A model generated the notes under the pieces. The model made no database searches and was not told where the DNA came from. It worked only from the letters and a program-made list of their open reading frames with translations. Below, one piece after another: positions 51,451 to 63,169 of a stretch of 64,000 nucleotides of DNA. Position 1 is the first letter of the stretch; each line of letters opens with the position of its first letter. This DNA is from Alternaria dauci (lineage: Eukaryota > Ascomycota > Dothideomycetes > Pleosporales > Pleosporaceae). The position numbers were made by a program, and so were the translations under genes. The DNA lies in NCBI RefSeq assembly GCF_042100115.1, contig NC_091276.1:1674001-1738000 (forward strand). Reading direction: 5' to 3'.

Positions 51451-54234
51451 ATGGCGCCCGCAGTTCTGACTCAGCGCCCAAGGATACTCTGTCTCGACGC
51501 ATACGACTCTTTCTCCAACAACATAGTCGCGCTAGTCGAACAGAATGTAGACGCAGAAGTCGTCAAGATCTTTATCGACGACCCAGTTCTCGCAAAGCCA
51601 TCAGCCTCTGGGGACTATTCAACCTTTACCGACTATCTGAAGAGCTTTGACGGCATCATTGCCGGTCCAGGACCTGGTTGGGCAAAATGCGACGAGGATG
51701 TTGGTTTGATGAAAGAGCTTTGGAAACTGCGAGACGAGCAAATCATCCCTGTGCTTGGTATATGTCTTGGGTTCCAGTCGCTTTGCCTTGCATTCGGGGC
51801 TGATATTGAAAGACTCAACGAGCCAAAGCATGGTATCATCACGGCTATCCTACACAAAAGCCAATCCATCTTCCGAGGTGTGGAGAGTCTACTAGCAACC
51901 CAGTATCACTCTTTGCAAGTCAAACTCGATCATCCCATCCAAAACAAGCGCGCCGTACGATATCCTGCACAACTCTGGGAGCCTACGGAGACCTGTCCAC
52001 AACTGGAGCCGCTGGCGTGGGACTTTGACAGTGACCTCAACGGCGCCGTGCTCATGGGTGTCAAACATATACAGAAGCCTTTCTGGGGAGTTCAATTTCA
52101 CCCAGAGTCAATCTGTACCAACGATGAGGGCAAACGCATCATTCGGAACTGGTGGGAGGATGCGCAGTCCTGGAACCGGAAGCGTATGTTCCGGAACGTT
52201 CCCAAGCATGGTCTCATGTCAAACTTGTCATCTTCGCCAATGACTGCTGATGATTTCCGGCGAGAGCTGGGCGTCTACGACACCAGAAAACAGAGCAAGC
52301 GTTCTTACACAGACTATGTCGCCAAGCTTGATAGCGATACAATTACGCCATTTGAGCTTGCTTCGCTCATCGCACACGGAGACGGACAATCATTACCGGA
52401 CCTGCCGCCGAGCACCGTACATTGCGCAACTACTGGAAGCGGAAGACTCACAATAGCTGATGCTTGCGAGTTGTTCGAGCTGACAAGAGGCGAAGCTATA
52501 GTGTTGGAATCGGGGTTACAGTCGAATCTGGTGCCTATGGCAGTGGGGACGGGCCGGTACAGCATCATAGGTATTGTCATACCCGAGGAAACTCTACGCC
52601 TACATTATTACGCAGGCACTCGAAGAATGGAACTTCGAGATGGCAAAGGCCAGGTGCATACTGACTGGACCGTATCTGACCCATGGCCCTACGTGAGAGA
52701 GGTCATGAAGAGCCTCCAGCCTTCAACACCGCCAAAGGGCTTAACATGGGCTCCTTTCTGGGGAGGTTTAATGGGCTATGCATCTTACGAGGCCGGCTTG
52801 GAGACGATCAATGTCCACGGTCACGAGGAAGCTTCATATCCGGACATTTGCTTCGCTTACATAACACGGAGTATCGTGTTCGACCATCAGTTCAAGAAGA
52901 TCTACGTTCAGAGTATCCGCGGACCCTTCGACCAAGACTGGGTTATTGACACAACGGAGAGACTGTACGAACACGCAGGTTTCAAGTCGCGTGAAACCAC
53001 TCCAAACTCTGCAGCAATGAGACAGGCGGACCCGTTCGAGGCACACGGCACGATGCATCAATACATCGATTCATGTGTCCAGCTCACAGTTGGGGAAGCT
53101 GAGTACTGCAAGAAGGTTAGTGCTTGCCAGGACGCAATAGCAGATGGTCAGAGTTACGAGTTGTGCCTTACGCATCGCAACGAGGTCCGCGCTCGCAAGC
53201 CAACGGCCTGCAGGATCTCCCACGCAGAGGACAATGAACACTCTTGGAATCTCTACAAGCGCTTGACCGGCCAGAATCCTGCACCCTTTAGCGCCTACAT
53301 GAGGATGCACAACGTACATATACTCTGCTCCTCACCAGAGCGATACATAAGCTGGGACCGGTCGCAAACTGCACAGTGTCGACCTATCAAGGGAACAGTT
53401 CAGAAGAAACCTGGCGTGACTGCTGAGATGGCCCATGCCATTCTCTCGTCATCAAAGGAACGTGCAGAAAATCTCATGATTGTGGACCTCACCCGCCACC
53501 AACTTCATGGCGTATACGGTTCTGAAAACGTCCGAGTAAGCCAGCTCATGGAAGTCGAAGAATATGAAACACTCTGGCAACTGGTCTCAGTCGTCGACGC
53601 TGTGCCCAGCGGAATCTACAAACCCACTACCCCAGAAGATTGGGAAGATCCTGTAGAATATGCCGCCAAGAAGCCCGCCAAACAATCAGTCCCTTATCTC
53701 GGGTTTGATGCGTTCGTCGAAAGTCTGCCACCAGGTAGCATGACTGGCGCACCCAAGAAGCGGTCTTGCGAGATTCTTCAGGACGTAGAAGATGGCGAAA
53801 GACGAGGCATATACTCAGGTGTGCTTGGGTACCTCGACGTCGGAGGTGGCGGTGATTTCAACGTCGTCATACGCACTGCTATCAAGATTGACGACGAACA
53901 AGCTGACGACAAAGGAGATGTCTGGCGTATCGGCGCTGGAGGAGCAGTCACCAGCCAAAGTACTCCACAAGGAGAATTTGAAGAGATGATTGCCAAATTC
54001 GGCAGCACTAATCGAGCCTTCATGCCTCTGCCCCCACCAAAGCCGAAGACAAAGAACAGAAGGGTCGAGATCATCGAGCCTGATGACCCAGAGTTTGCGG
54101 AGCTGCTGGCGAGTATGAGGGGCGGGGAGGAATTGACGCTCGATGATGCGCAGATCATGTTGAGGGCAGTGGAACGCGAGCTAAGGCGAAGAAACGCTGC
54201 TGGCGAGGGTGATGACATTACGGAGGTGGAATGA
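51451..54234 (+). CDS. pabA: Para-aminobenzoate synthase (fused PabA-PabB)
   Basis: Bifunctional aminodeoxychorismate synthase of folate synthesis: an amidotransferase supplies ammonia to convert chorismate. Single exon, 927 residues. The glutaminase part (about 10-230) shows the GPGPG loop, nucleophile Cys105 in LGICLGFQ, and FHPESI as the His-Glu pair. The PabB part (about 340-850) shows FWGGLMGYASYEAGLE, FSAYMRMHNVHILCSSPER, the chorismate-binding KGTVQ, and GSMTGAPKKRSCEIL. Fusion in one chain is normal in fungi. A charged 80-residue C-terminal tail is extra. ADC lyase is not next to it. Confidence 0.95.
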   Translation: MAPAVLTQRPRILCLDAYDSFSNNIVALVEQNVDAEVVKIFIDDPVLAKPSASGDYSTFTDYLKSFDGIIAGPGPGWAKCDEDVGLMKELWKLRDEQIIPVLGICLGFQSLCLAFGADIERLNEPKHGIITAILHKSQSIFRGVESLLATQYHSLQVKLDHPIQNKRAVRYPAQLWEPTETCPQLEPLAWDFDSDLNGAVLMGVKHIQKPFWGVQFHPESICTNDEGKRIIRNWWEDAQSWNRKRMFRNVPKHGLMSNLSSSPMTADDFRRELGVYDTRKQSKRSYTDYVAKLDSDTITPFELASLIAHGDGQSLPDLPPSTVHCATTGSGRLTIADACELFELTRGEAIVLESGLQSNLVPMAVGTGRYSIIGIVIPEETLRLHYYAGTRRMELRDGKGQVHTDWTVSDPWPYVREVMKSLQPSTPPKGLTWAPFWGGLMGYASYEAGLETINVHGHEEASYPDICFAYITRSIVFDHQFKKIYVQSIRGPFDQDWVIDTTERLYEHAGFKSRETTPNSAAMRQADPFEAHGTMHQYIDSCVQLTVGEAEYCKKVSACQDAIADGQSYELCLTHRNEVRARKPTACRISHAEDNEHSWNLYKRLTGQNPAPFSAYMRMHNVHILCSSPERYISWDRSQTAQCRPIKGTVQKKPGVTAEMAHAILSSSKERAENLMIVDLTRHQLHGVYGSENVRVSQLMEVEEYETLWQLVSVVDAVPSGIYKPTTPEDWEDPVEYAAKKPAKQSVPYLGFDAFVESLPPGSMTGAPKKRSCEILQDVEDGERRGIYSGVLGYLDVGGGGDFNVVIRTAIKIDDEQADDKGDVWRIGAGGAVTSQSTPQGEFEEMIAKFGSTNRAFMPLPPPKPKTKNRRVEIIEPDDPEFAELLASMRGGEELTLDDAQIMLRAVERELRRRNAAGEGDDITEVE

Positions 54235-54533
54235 TTTGCTTGATAGGAGTTTGGAACGTCGGAGTTGCTGAGCTTAACCTGTGATACCATGTTTTGAGAT
54301 AGAGATAGACATTTCTGGTTTCAACACCACTACCAACAATTGCTGTACACACGCATTCACTTTTCAAGCTCTTTTTTAAACCACATGATACTGCTAGAGG
54401 GCGCATGCTCGCTCAAGATGACGCGTGAACGAGAGGGATGCGCGATGACTCAGCGTGCGATTGGTGGGGAAACGTAGCATCGTCGTGTACCTCTAGATGT
54501 AGCATCACGACGCCAACACGCGATTCTTTGAGC

Positions 54534-57038
54534 ATGACCGCAATGGCAACCGACGCGCCAGATCCACGAACCTTCCAATCATGGGAAGACGCGTTCCAAT
54601 ATCCTATACCCGTCGTCCGCAAGCTCGAACAGCAACTCCGCAACAATGCCGACGAGAATAGGGAGAAGCTACGGTCGCTCGTTGGGTAAGAAACACCAGA
54701 CCAATACGGGGAGAGCACGAAGAGGCTGATGGGAATAAACAGGGCGAGTTATCGCAGTCTCCTCTACACGGCCGAAACAATCATCGACATGGAAGTGCGC
54801 ATGGAGCAGGTCGAGAGTAGGCTGTCAAGAGTAGGGCAGAGTTGCAACTCGCGAAGGCTGGACAAGATAACAAACAACGCGGGCAAGATGGACGCGCATA
54901 CTCGAAGTCGCGGTCAGTCTACACAGATGCATTGGGAAGAGATTGTGGGTTGACGGGCAATAGATGTGGAGCGCTATACGTTCGCGTCCCAGCTCTCGGT
55001 CATGCGCAATGCGCCTGTGGTTATGGCGCGCCTCATGAAAACAGGAGGATCATATCTGCTCATTGCCAAAGTCCTCGTCATATCGAGACTACTTCACAAG
55101 TCGCTGATCAGTCAGCCCGGCCCCAAGGCGCCGATTATCGACCAGCTGTGGGAGAGACTGCTGTCGGTACGGAGAAAGCTTCTCAGAAGGATTGACAAGC
55201 GCCTGTCGAGTACACACGGCGAGACGACGAGCCTGGTGGAAAGCATGTGTGCGTATGCGCTTGCGACGAGCTCCACGCCGACCGACGTATTACACCATTT
55301 TCATAGGATGCGGCTGGAGAAGATGAACAGCGAGCTTAGGGTGGGGGGCGATGGGCTTGCGAAGCATGGCATTGATGCGCTCAAGCTATGTATACAGACG
55401 TGTCTCGATACGCAAACCATCTTTCCGCGGCGCCTAGCAGAGGCTTTGAGCAAGCTGAAGGCGCACCCTCTGATTCAAGACCCCGACGTTCGTGGTCTCT
55501 ACGAGCTGAATCTAGACGTACACGACCGATGGCTAGGCGATGAGGCCCGGAACTACACGCCATGGCCGCGACACGACGAGCTGCAGCGGCCGGAGGCAGA
55601 GCGGATACTGCATCGCTGGTCCAAGGACGTCATCGCCGTTTTTCTCAAGGGCATACAGAAAGCACTAGAGACGGAAGAACGGCTCAAAGAGGTTGCGGAC
55701 TTGAGACAAGAGTTGATCGAGACTTGGATACTGTCTGGTTCGCGAATGGCGGGTGTCAAGTCAGCCAACGTTCTCGATGATCTACGAGACACAATGAACG
55801 ACAAGCTAGAAGCTATAGTGCGATCACGTACGAATGGGCTACAGGACGTCGTTACCGAGCTTTCGAATCAACTGGACGCAGTGGCCTCGTCAGACAAGGC
55901 TGTGGCGCTTTCACTCTGGGACATGACCACCAAGGCGTCGGATCTGAGCAATGGTGCGCAATCCTTCAAATCCACCATACTCAACACCTATCACGGGCGT
56001 GATGAGTCTGTTACTGGTGTGACGTCCGCTTTTGACAAGTGGATGGAGTCTGTCTTGGAAGTCAAAGGTATTGTCAAGAGCATGAAAGAAGCACGATGGG
56101 ACGATACCTTTGCAGACGACGTCGACGATGAATCCGACGATGAGCTTGGCGATTCGAAACAAGCGCTGCTTAGTGACGACGATCCAAAGTTGCTTGAAGA
56201 AGCTACACAGGAAGCCTTGAGCGAAGCTATGCAGAATCTCAGTCAAAGCGTCAACGCTATCGTGAAAAGGTCCGATGGCGAACGATCAACACAAAAGGCG
56301 GCATTCATGCTTCGTGTCGTCAGGGAAATTGACGATCGGATACCACGTCTAAGACTCCAGGATAAGGCAACACCGCTCGCATCGCCTTTCACTTCAGAGA
56401 TTCTTCAGCCGCTACATACTACGCTGGCTTTGTGTGTAACCCGGCCAACTGTAGAGGCCTACAGGATATCGCTTTCAGGCTCCCTTAAAGTCAAGACGAA
56501 CAGCCATATCTTGTGGGAAGGGCATCCACTACTACCAAGCCAGCCATCATCTAGCGCGTTTAGGTTTTTGCGCGAGCTAAACAAGAACATGGGAGCCCTT
56601 GGCAGCGACCTATGGGCGCCGGGCAGTGTTCAGATATTGAAGAGTGAGGTGGCCGGCAAAGTAGTCCAAACAGTTCAAGAGCACCTCGACGCTATTGATG
56701 CACATGCGAAAGAGCTGAATGCCCCTGATGAGGATACGAACGGAGAAAAGAAGGAAGACGATAGCTCCACAACGACAGATGAGACTGAGAAACCGAAACT
56801 CACTGTATCAACGTCGAACCACATCGAGGCAAAGGATCAGAAAGTCAAGCAGCTACTGTTCGATCATCTTTATATCCAGCGCTTCGTCGGTGACGCGGGC
56901 GAGGACGACGACAGGTTCGTATCGCTTGCGAAGAAGACAAACTTGGCGGATCTGGATGAGGCCGCAATGAACAGGCTGAGGAAGGCTGCAGCGGATTATG
57001 CGAAGAAGACGTACCTCCTCTTCGCCTTGCTAGCTTAG
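54534..57038 (+). CDS. cog1: Conserved oligomeric Golgi complex subunit 1
   Basis: Tethering-complex subunit for retrograde traffic within the Golgi. Exons 54534-54685, 54743-54912 and 54964-57038 give 798 residues. The N-terminal part (DPRTFQSWEDAFQYPIPVVRKLEQQL, then ASYRSLLYTAETIIDME) carries the Vps51/Cog1-type helical start. The rest is long alpha-helical bundles with an acidic stretch (DDVDDESDDELGD) near the middle, no signal peptide and no membrane segment. The C-terminal region has KQLLFDHLYIQRF, typical of Cog1. Two ATGs lie nine bases apart; the upstream one is used here. The second junction (GTCAGT donor, CAATAG acceptor) restores RSRDVERYTFASQL. Confidence 0.85.
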
Positions 57039-57475
57039 CTTGTATCTCGAAATCGATCTGGATGATACAGACTTTTCACATCCCCTTCTCGTTCGCTCCT
57101 AGTACCATGACGTCAGAGTGAAGAAGTGGCGCTTCCATCAGAACGTCCGCGGAGCCTTGGGGATCGTCGGACAGGCTTGCAAAGTGAACGAATTTCAACG
57201 GTCGCAAGCTCCAGGTACAACTCCACTTGGTCAAACGCCACAACGGGTCCATTGCAACAACGTCGAGCGAAGTAGATGATTTGGCAGCAAATTCTGCCAT
57301 CTGTTCAGCGAGTGCCTTCTACCTATGCTAGTCAAGCCGTATGCCAGAAATGAATGCCGAAAGTGTCAACGCCGTGTATGATGGATATCTCAAGATGAAA
57401 TGCTCAAACCCAGCTCCCCGTCCCTGGAAGCGTATTCTGTGATGACGAATACACTCGCTCCATGTTCAGATGTGA
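57039..57475. other. Intergenic between convergent genes
   Basis: 437 bases between COG1 and the bHLH gene, tail to tail. Only 3' UTRs expected. Confidence 0.45.
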
Positions 57476-58501
57476 CTAGGACACATCCATCTTATCCTCC
57501 GTCCTCAAATCCTCAATCTCTTTCCTCAACATCTCAATCTCTTTTTCCTGTGCTTTCATCTTCTCCAGCGCCATTTCGATCAGCCTCGCTTTGTTGACCG
57601 TCTTCTTCTCCCCCGGCACAGAATCCCCAGGTGGCACCCCTTTCCCACTTTTCCCGTTACTGGCATCGTCTGTCGAGATCTTCTCGCTGCCGTCCTCATT
57701 CTTCCCTCGCATGACTACGAAACACGTAGTACCACTGCCAAAAGTAACTTCTCCGTCGAGCAGAAATTCAGCAAGGTCTACCATGGCGTTCTTCATCCTG
57801 TCACGGCGCGCTTGTTCTGCGGCACGGTGGGTGGCGCGCTTCATCATTACGCCTGTGGCCATGGCGGTGCTAAAGTGCAGACCCATCTCTAGGTGCTGGC
57901 CAGAAGAGATTAGTTCGTAGTTTGACTTGGAGGCTAGAAGGTCTGCCTGGGGGGTTGTTACGCCACCGGCTCCTGTGCTGAGTCAATGTATTGTCCATGT
58001 TCGCGTATTTGAGGCTCGAATAGGAAGGATTGGTCACGGGACATGTCAATAAAGATTGAAAACAGGCATACCATTGTAATCAGCCGGAACGATGCTACTA
58101 TTTCTTCTCGCGATGGCGACTTTGTTTGGTGGTGGTGCTGATGATGCGTGTGATATTGAGGAAATCGTACTCGCATTGTCTGTTGCTATTGATTGAGATC
58201 TTATCGAAGATACTGTTGGTGATGTGATGGATTGTGTTGTTACTGATGGTGCTTTTAAAGGGCGAATAGGATGTATCGGCAACTGCACTGGCTGCTGCTG
58301 TGGTTGTATTTGCGGTGGTTGTGTCTGAATGTGTTGCACCTGTTCCTGTTGCTGTTGCTGTTGCTGCTGCTGGGCACTCTCCCTAACCGGACTATATCTC
58401 CTCCTCTTCTTGAACAACTGTGGCCATGTTCTACTCAGCGGCCCTCGACCCTCGTTCCTGTCGTTATTGGACGGTCCATTGGGCTGTGGATATGGCTGCA
58501 T
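57476..58501 (-). CDS. bHLH transcription factor with Gln-rich N-terminus (Pho4/NUC-1-like)
   Basis: Exons 58072-58501 and 57476-57972 give 308 residues; the 99-nt intron has a GTATGC donor and CAGCACAG acceptor. Residues 1-135 are low-complexity: a run of nine Gln, further Gln/Pro repeats and Ser/Thr. The basic region HRAAEQARRDR has the His-Glu-Arg spacing (0, +4, +8) that reads CACGTG-type E-boxes. Helix 1 is MKNAMVDLAEFLL, followed by a long loop of about 55 residues, and helix 2 VNKARLIEMALEKMKAQ runs into a leucine-type coiled coil (EIEMLRKEIEDLR). The layout recalls the phosphate regulators Pho4 and NUC-1, but the target pathway is not shown. Confidence 0.85.
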
Positions 58502-59611
58502 CGTTCATCGAACCACAACACGAGACGTTTCGCGTTGTATGTGCTACCCAGCAGTTTTCAATAGGCAGTCGCAGTAATAGCAGCAGGAGTAGTAGTAGCA
58601 GTGGTAGCAGTAGCGGTAGCGTACCAGGGGAGGTGTGCCCAACGCAAGCTGAATATGTCAGGCTGGGCTACGACGCACAAGACGCGACAAGAACGATGAC
58701 GGAGTAGCGAGCACGCCGCCAACAAAGACCAGCGCAAAAGAAGGGAAGTGACGGGCCCAAGACTCTGGGAGTCTTGAGAGTGATTAGCGGAGTTAGGCAC
58801 GCGCAGCTGTGTCGCAGGCGGATCGAGAGCTTGTGCGTAAGCCGTCGAGTTCGGCCTCATCCATGGGTCGAGAGCAGCGGTCGCAGGAAGGCGTAGTAGA
58901 CGCGCGATCTGGAACAGATTCCGCTCATGCTTGCACGGCGCCGTTAAAAGCAAATGGCGTCCGCAGCGCGAGTGATTGCGAGCGAAGCTTTTGCTTGGCG
59001 CAGCCCAGAGACGTGGTGTTGTTGCTGACTTGGAGGTGGGAGACGGCGTGGTCGAGCCAACCAAACCTCGCCCCGTGAGCACATGGGCTTGGCGTGTCGA
59101 CGTATGCTGGAGCGCCCCTGTCTCAAACCTGGAGCGCCGAGTGCTTAGTTGCCACTCTTACTGCTCAAGACGGCTATCGAGCGACATGCCTTCTATCGCA
59201 GCCTCGAGCCTCCGCTGCGGAAGCTATCCCATAGTGCCGTCAAAAAGCATCGCAGACCTCACCTTCTACATCTGGACTCGTCTATGGAACAGCCGCCATC
59301 TTCCATATGAAGCCAGGGGATCAATGAGGGCTGGAGAGCAAGACACGTGCTGGAGACTTACCATGGCAAATGCTGTCTCGGCTTTTGCCGGCCTCCGATG
59401 CGGTCGTCTGCCGACAGGTCGTGATGATCGAGGTTGTGCGGTGAAGAAGAACCATTGATTCCTATGGAGCTACCCCGCGGGGGATGCTAATCTTATCTGA
59501 TTGTACATCAAGGTACCCTGTGGGATGCGCTTCGACGGACGCCTGATTCTCGCGTACACACGGAAAAGTTACATTTGCTACAAGGTGCATCTACATCATG
59601 ACAACATGGCG
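58502..59611. other. Intergenic, bHLH promoter side, with AGY-triplet repeats
   Basis: 1.1 kb between two minus-strand genes. At 58571-58622 there is a run of AGT/AGC/GGT-like triplets near the bHLH start, probably in its leader. No gene recognised in the rest. Confidence 0.5.
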
Positions 59612-61356
59612 CTATTCTGCGCTATTTGCTCTACTGACCATCTCATGACTCTCGTAACTTTGTTTGCCTTTGGAATGAACTCCAGGCACATACTCCAGAT
59701 CTTCATCCTCCAGATCTGTATCCAGATCCTCCTCGTTGAGCATTTTTGGGTTGAGTGAAAAGGCGCCCTTTGGAACAAACGTGCTCGTCATGACAAGCAC
59801 GCAGATTATAGTGAACTGCACCGCGGCCACGTTCAGTATAGCTCCGTGTATCTGGTCGTTGTGGCGATCCGAAATGCGGTCGATGTAGGTGCCGAGGGAA
59901 ACGGATGCGATTGCGTAAGTAACAATGTAGGTGCTGTATAGGAACGCCATGACGGCACCGAGTGCGGATACATTTTGTGTCTTCGATTCGATCCGTGCTA
60001 GCGATGCCTGGATGTATGCGGCCAGCGATACGTCTCCAGCAGCCCATCCAAAACTGATAGGGAGGAATGTGGCTCCTACGATCCAAGCTTGAGCGACATC
60101 GTTCTTCGGAGGGTTCCAGTACGGCAGGTACCAAACTATCAGCAAAGCCAGCGCGTCTAGACGCAGCCATGGTATCGGCGTGTGTACCAAGTTTGTGAAC
60201 ATGAACACGAACAGGGCCCCTAGAAGCTCGCCAAAGTTTGAACCTCCCACCATAATCTGTGACCAGCCCGAGTTGCCAAAGTAACGTTGTGCTACTGCTG
60301 GAGCGATCATGTTTTCGAGATACCGGTGCGCGTAGAGTGCGACGGCATATCCAGGCAACAGCCAGATAAACTTGCGGTGTGTGAAGATGATCTTGGCACC
60401 AGTTCCGATCGACTCGAAGAAAAGGTAGAAGCCGTTTATCACGGCTTTGACGTAAGAAGGCTGACTCTCCGAGAACAGAGATCTACTATCCCTCGGCATG
60501 CTACCTTCTTGAATGAAGTACCAGAGTATCGATGCGGCGGCGAAGAAGATGGGAGTGATGATGAAACTGAAGTTGTTGCCAAAGCGAGGAATGAGCGCGA
60601 GTGCTGTGCAAAATGCACCAGCAGTGCCGCTAATCTCATAGAAGATGTGGACTAGAGAGTCCATTCGCCGGAGCTTCTGGATATGGCCGCCAACTAAGTC
60701 TCGAGGGATGACTCGTCGGATCAGTTCAACCATGCCGTAGACTATACCGCAGACGCAATCTGGTCACTGTTAGCAGTCAAGCAGGACATGTAAAACACCG
60801 GCTGCCATGCTTGTCTAGACGCCTTCTTGGGTGACAGGTTCAGGCGGCAGACAGCTGAGAAGGAAGATGCTGGAAATGGAATCGTTAGGTGTACCAAAAG
60901 CATAAACTTACAAATGGGTATCATGGCGTCTGTATTGTAGTCACCGTAGTAGCTAAAGTCATCCTTTGGCCATCCGCGCGGTACGAATGTGCCGCCAGTT
61001 GCAGCATCCAGAATCAGGAGAAGACTGCTCATGAAGGCGAATATGAGGATTGCGCAAGCCAGAACGTTCTTGGTCGGATATCTTTTGATGAGTGGTGCGA
61101 TCAGGATTGAACCTACACACTGAAAGGCCTGGTTGAGTCCCGTCAACACACCCACGCGCTGGAATGTGATGGAAGTATGCGTCTTCTCGCCGAGATCATC
61201 GTAACGATTGGTCGCAAGCGCAATAACAGATCCGTTGAAAGCCTCGAGTCCAAATTTGTACATCATTATGCCGGCAATGTACATGGCGATGTTCCGGCGT
61301 TCGACGGGCGTGTAGATACTCCATGTTTCCCGGATGACAGCAATGGGCCGGACCAT
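59612..61356 (-). CDS. Major facilitator superfamily membrane protein
   Basis: Exons 60912-61356 and 59612-60759 give 530 residues; the junction reads MIPIYCVCGIVYGMVELIRR. About 12 membrane segments are visible, starting NIAMYIAGIMMYKFGLEAFNGSVIALA. Conserved-looking loops include IQKLRRMDSLVHIFYEISG and VPRGWPKDDFSYYGDYNTDAM. The last 50 residues are acidic and cytosolic. The 152-nt intron contains a second good acceptor (near 60870), but using it gives a stop. The protein resembles fungal orphan MFS members; the substrate is unknown. Confidence 0.82.
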
Positions 61357-62362
61357 GGTGGCAGTTGGAGTGGGGGACGGGCAGTGGTGGTGCTACGGGG
61401 AGCAACAGCTAGCCCGCAAATGCGGAGAGACCTGGTTTATACGTCCACGATGCCGGAACGCTGGTGTTGAAGAATGGACCAATTGAGGGTGAAGGCTATC
61501 GCATGCGGTACGCTACGGCTTCCCGTGGAGAATCAGAGAATGCGACGCCCGCATCTGTGACGAGGAGGCAGCCCAAAAGCCTGGTCGTTCGCGTTGATTG
61601 AAAGACGGCGTGCAGCGTGAGAGAGCCAAGTTGCACGGCATGACCCCAGTCGTGGTGAGGGCTTGGCGTCTGCGTCAAAAACTAGCCATTCAGGTGGCCC
61701 ACGTGGGCCAACACCTGGACCGCCCGGGGTAGGCATCTAAGCCGATAAGAAATGCCAACCTTGAACAGTGCGTTGCAGAGGGCAAAACCCCTCACTCAGC
61801 CATGGGAATTGCAACATGCATGCTTTGTATGGCATGTCGCTATACCATCATGGAGCGAACAAAGCACAATCAAGACGAAACCATACTGAGGCGCCTTGCG
61901 CAAGGTGCGTCACGCTTTCTTTCTCTTGACCGTCCACCGGGCACTGGCACCTGCCTCGGAGTGGGGATGTGTAGCCCGCCACGGCAGGACTAGTCCTTGA
62001 ATCGCCTGGCATCCTGGGTGCGCATCAGTGGAGTGAGACGATCAAGGAAACAGTCAAGTCAAGTCAGTTGGCATAGTGTAAAGGGTTCCTGCATTAGAGC
62101 CAAAGGTCAGGGCCTGTTCAAGTCAGTCTAGGGACAGACTAGGAGCTAGAAGACGAAGCTGACCTGCCTGTGCCTGAAGCTCGCGCATCAAGAATGGACA
62201 TTTTTCTATCTTCGGTACTAGAGCTGTGTCGTAGGTACGCAAAAGAGCAGTGTATGAGTCTTGGCCGCTACGGGCCATCATGTTATGTTTCTGGAGGCGC
62301 TGCACAGTGGTGGTTGTGGGTATCAGAATGTTCATCACGCCAGATGGCCAACTCGCAGGACC
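61357..62362. other. Intergenic, no gene recognised
   Basis: 1.0 kb between two minus-strand genes. The first few hundred bases should be the MFS promoter. Short open frames have no support. Confidence 0.45.
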
Positions 62363-62914
62363 TCAGTCGGAGTCGCCCTCGTCGTAGCGCCTAGCCTCTT
62401 TGGCTCTCGCAGTCCTCTCCTCGTCTTCAGCCTCCCTCTTGGCGAGACTGTCGCGCATCCTCTCCTCTTGCTTCCTCCAGTGACTTCCTTCTTCATAGTC
62501 TGCACTAATCCCCAGTGCCTTCCGCAGCCTCTCACTCTCCTCGGCTTTCGCTTTGGCAAGATCGTGAACCTGGTGCGACTTGAGGCGCTTTGCGTTTGGA
62601 CCAAGATCTTTGCCGTCTTTGCGCTCTTGATCTAGCTTGCGACGCAAGCCTTCACATTGATCGTCGATTTCGTCTTCGTCGACGCCCGCATCTTCAAGCT
62701 TGTCGCGCAGCTCAAGGACCTTGACTTCAATGTCGCGCTTTGCTTCGTGCTCGAGAATGTCGGCGTCTGGTTGTCGGGGGCGGTGTTTGGCTGATTCCCA
62801 GTCCTTGGGGTACGGCTGAATCTTGTCGCGTGGTCGAAGGAGGGATCGGTTCTTCTGGACGTAGCCCGAGGTACCGCTGCCTCTGGGTGTAGTCAGGCCT
62901 ACGTTGTCGGCCAT
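62363..62914 (-). CDS. cwc21: Pre-mRNA splicing factor Cwc21 (SRRM2-related)
   Basis: Spliceosome protein that binds Prp8 and Snu114 in the active complex. Single exon, 183 residues. The N-terminus MADNVGLTTPRGSGTSGYVQ is the hallmark of the family: it is the segment shared with human SRRM2. The cwf21 domain follows at about 58-105 (ILEHEAKRDIEVKVLELRDK to RRKLDQE). The rest is a highly charged helix with Lys/Glu/Arg repeats. Head-to-head with CDC123 at 255 bases. Confidence 0.93.
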   Translation of the reverse strand: MADNVGLTTPRGSGTSGYVQKNRSLLRPRDKIQPYPKDWESAKHRPRQPDADILEHEAKRDIEVKVLELRDKLEDAGVDEDEIDDQCEGLRRKLDQERKDGKDLGPNAKRLKSHQVHDLAKAKAEESERLRKALGISADYEEGSHWRKQEERMRDSLAKREAEDEERTARAKEARRYDEGDSD

Positions 62915-63169
62915 GATGCGTAGTGGGTCAAAGGCTAACGTGCGGGGGAGGGTTGAGTTTGGGCGAGTGGTCGTCGCGCGTGGTGAAATGGATCTGGGCT
63001 GGTTTGCGGAGAGCTCGGAGGTGAGGTCCAAGCGCAACCATTGAATCGCCTGCCCCACCAAAACTTTCCCGTGGTACGTGAAGACTCACCCAGAGATGGA
63101 GTCATTAATTCTGGATATATATCCTCGCGGTGCCCTATCTTGTCTCTCAGCACGAAAACTCCAACCACC
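62915..63169. promoter_or_regulatory. Compact bidirectional promoter, CWC21 / CDC123
   Basis: Only 255 bases separate two start codons reading apart, so both promoters share this stretch. It is GC-rich near CWC21 and has TATATCC at about 63117, nearer the CDC123 side. Confidence 0.5.

Noticed and set aside
60759..60912. Extra exon using the acceptor near 60870 in the MFS gene
   Set aside because: The phase would then force a stop; direct joining restores a continuous family-like sequence.
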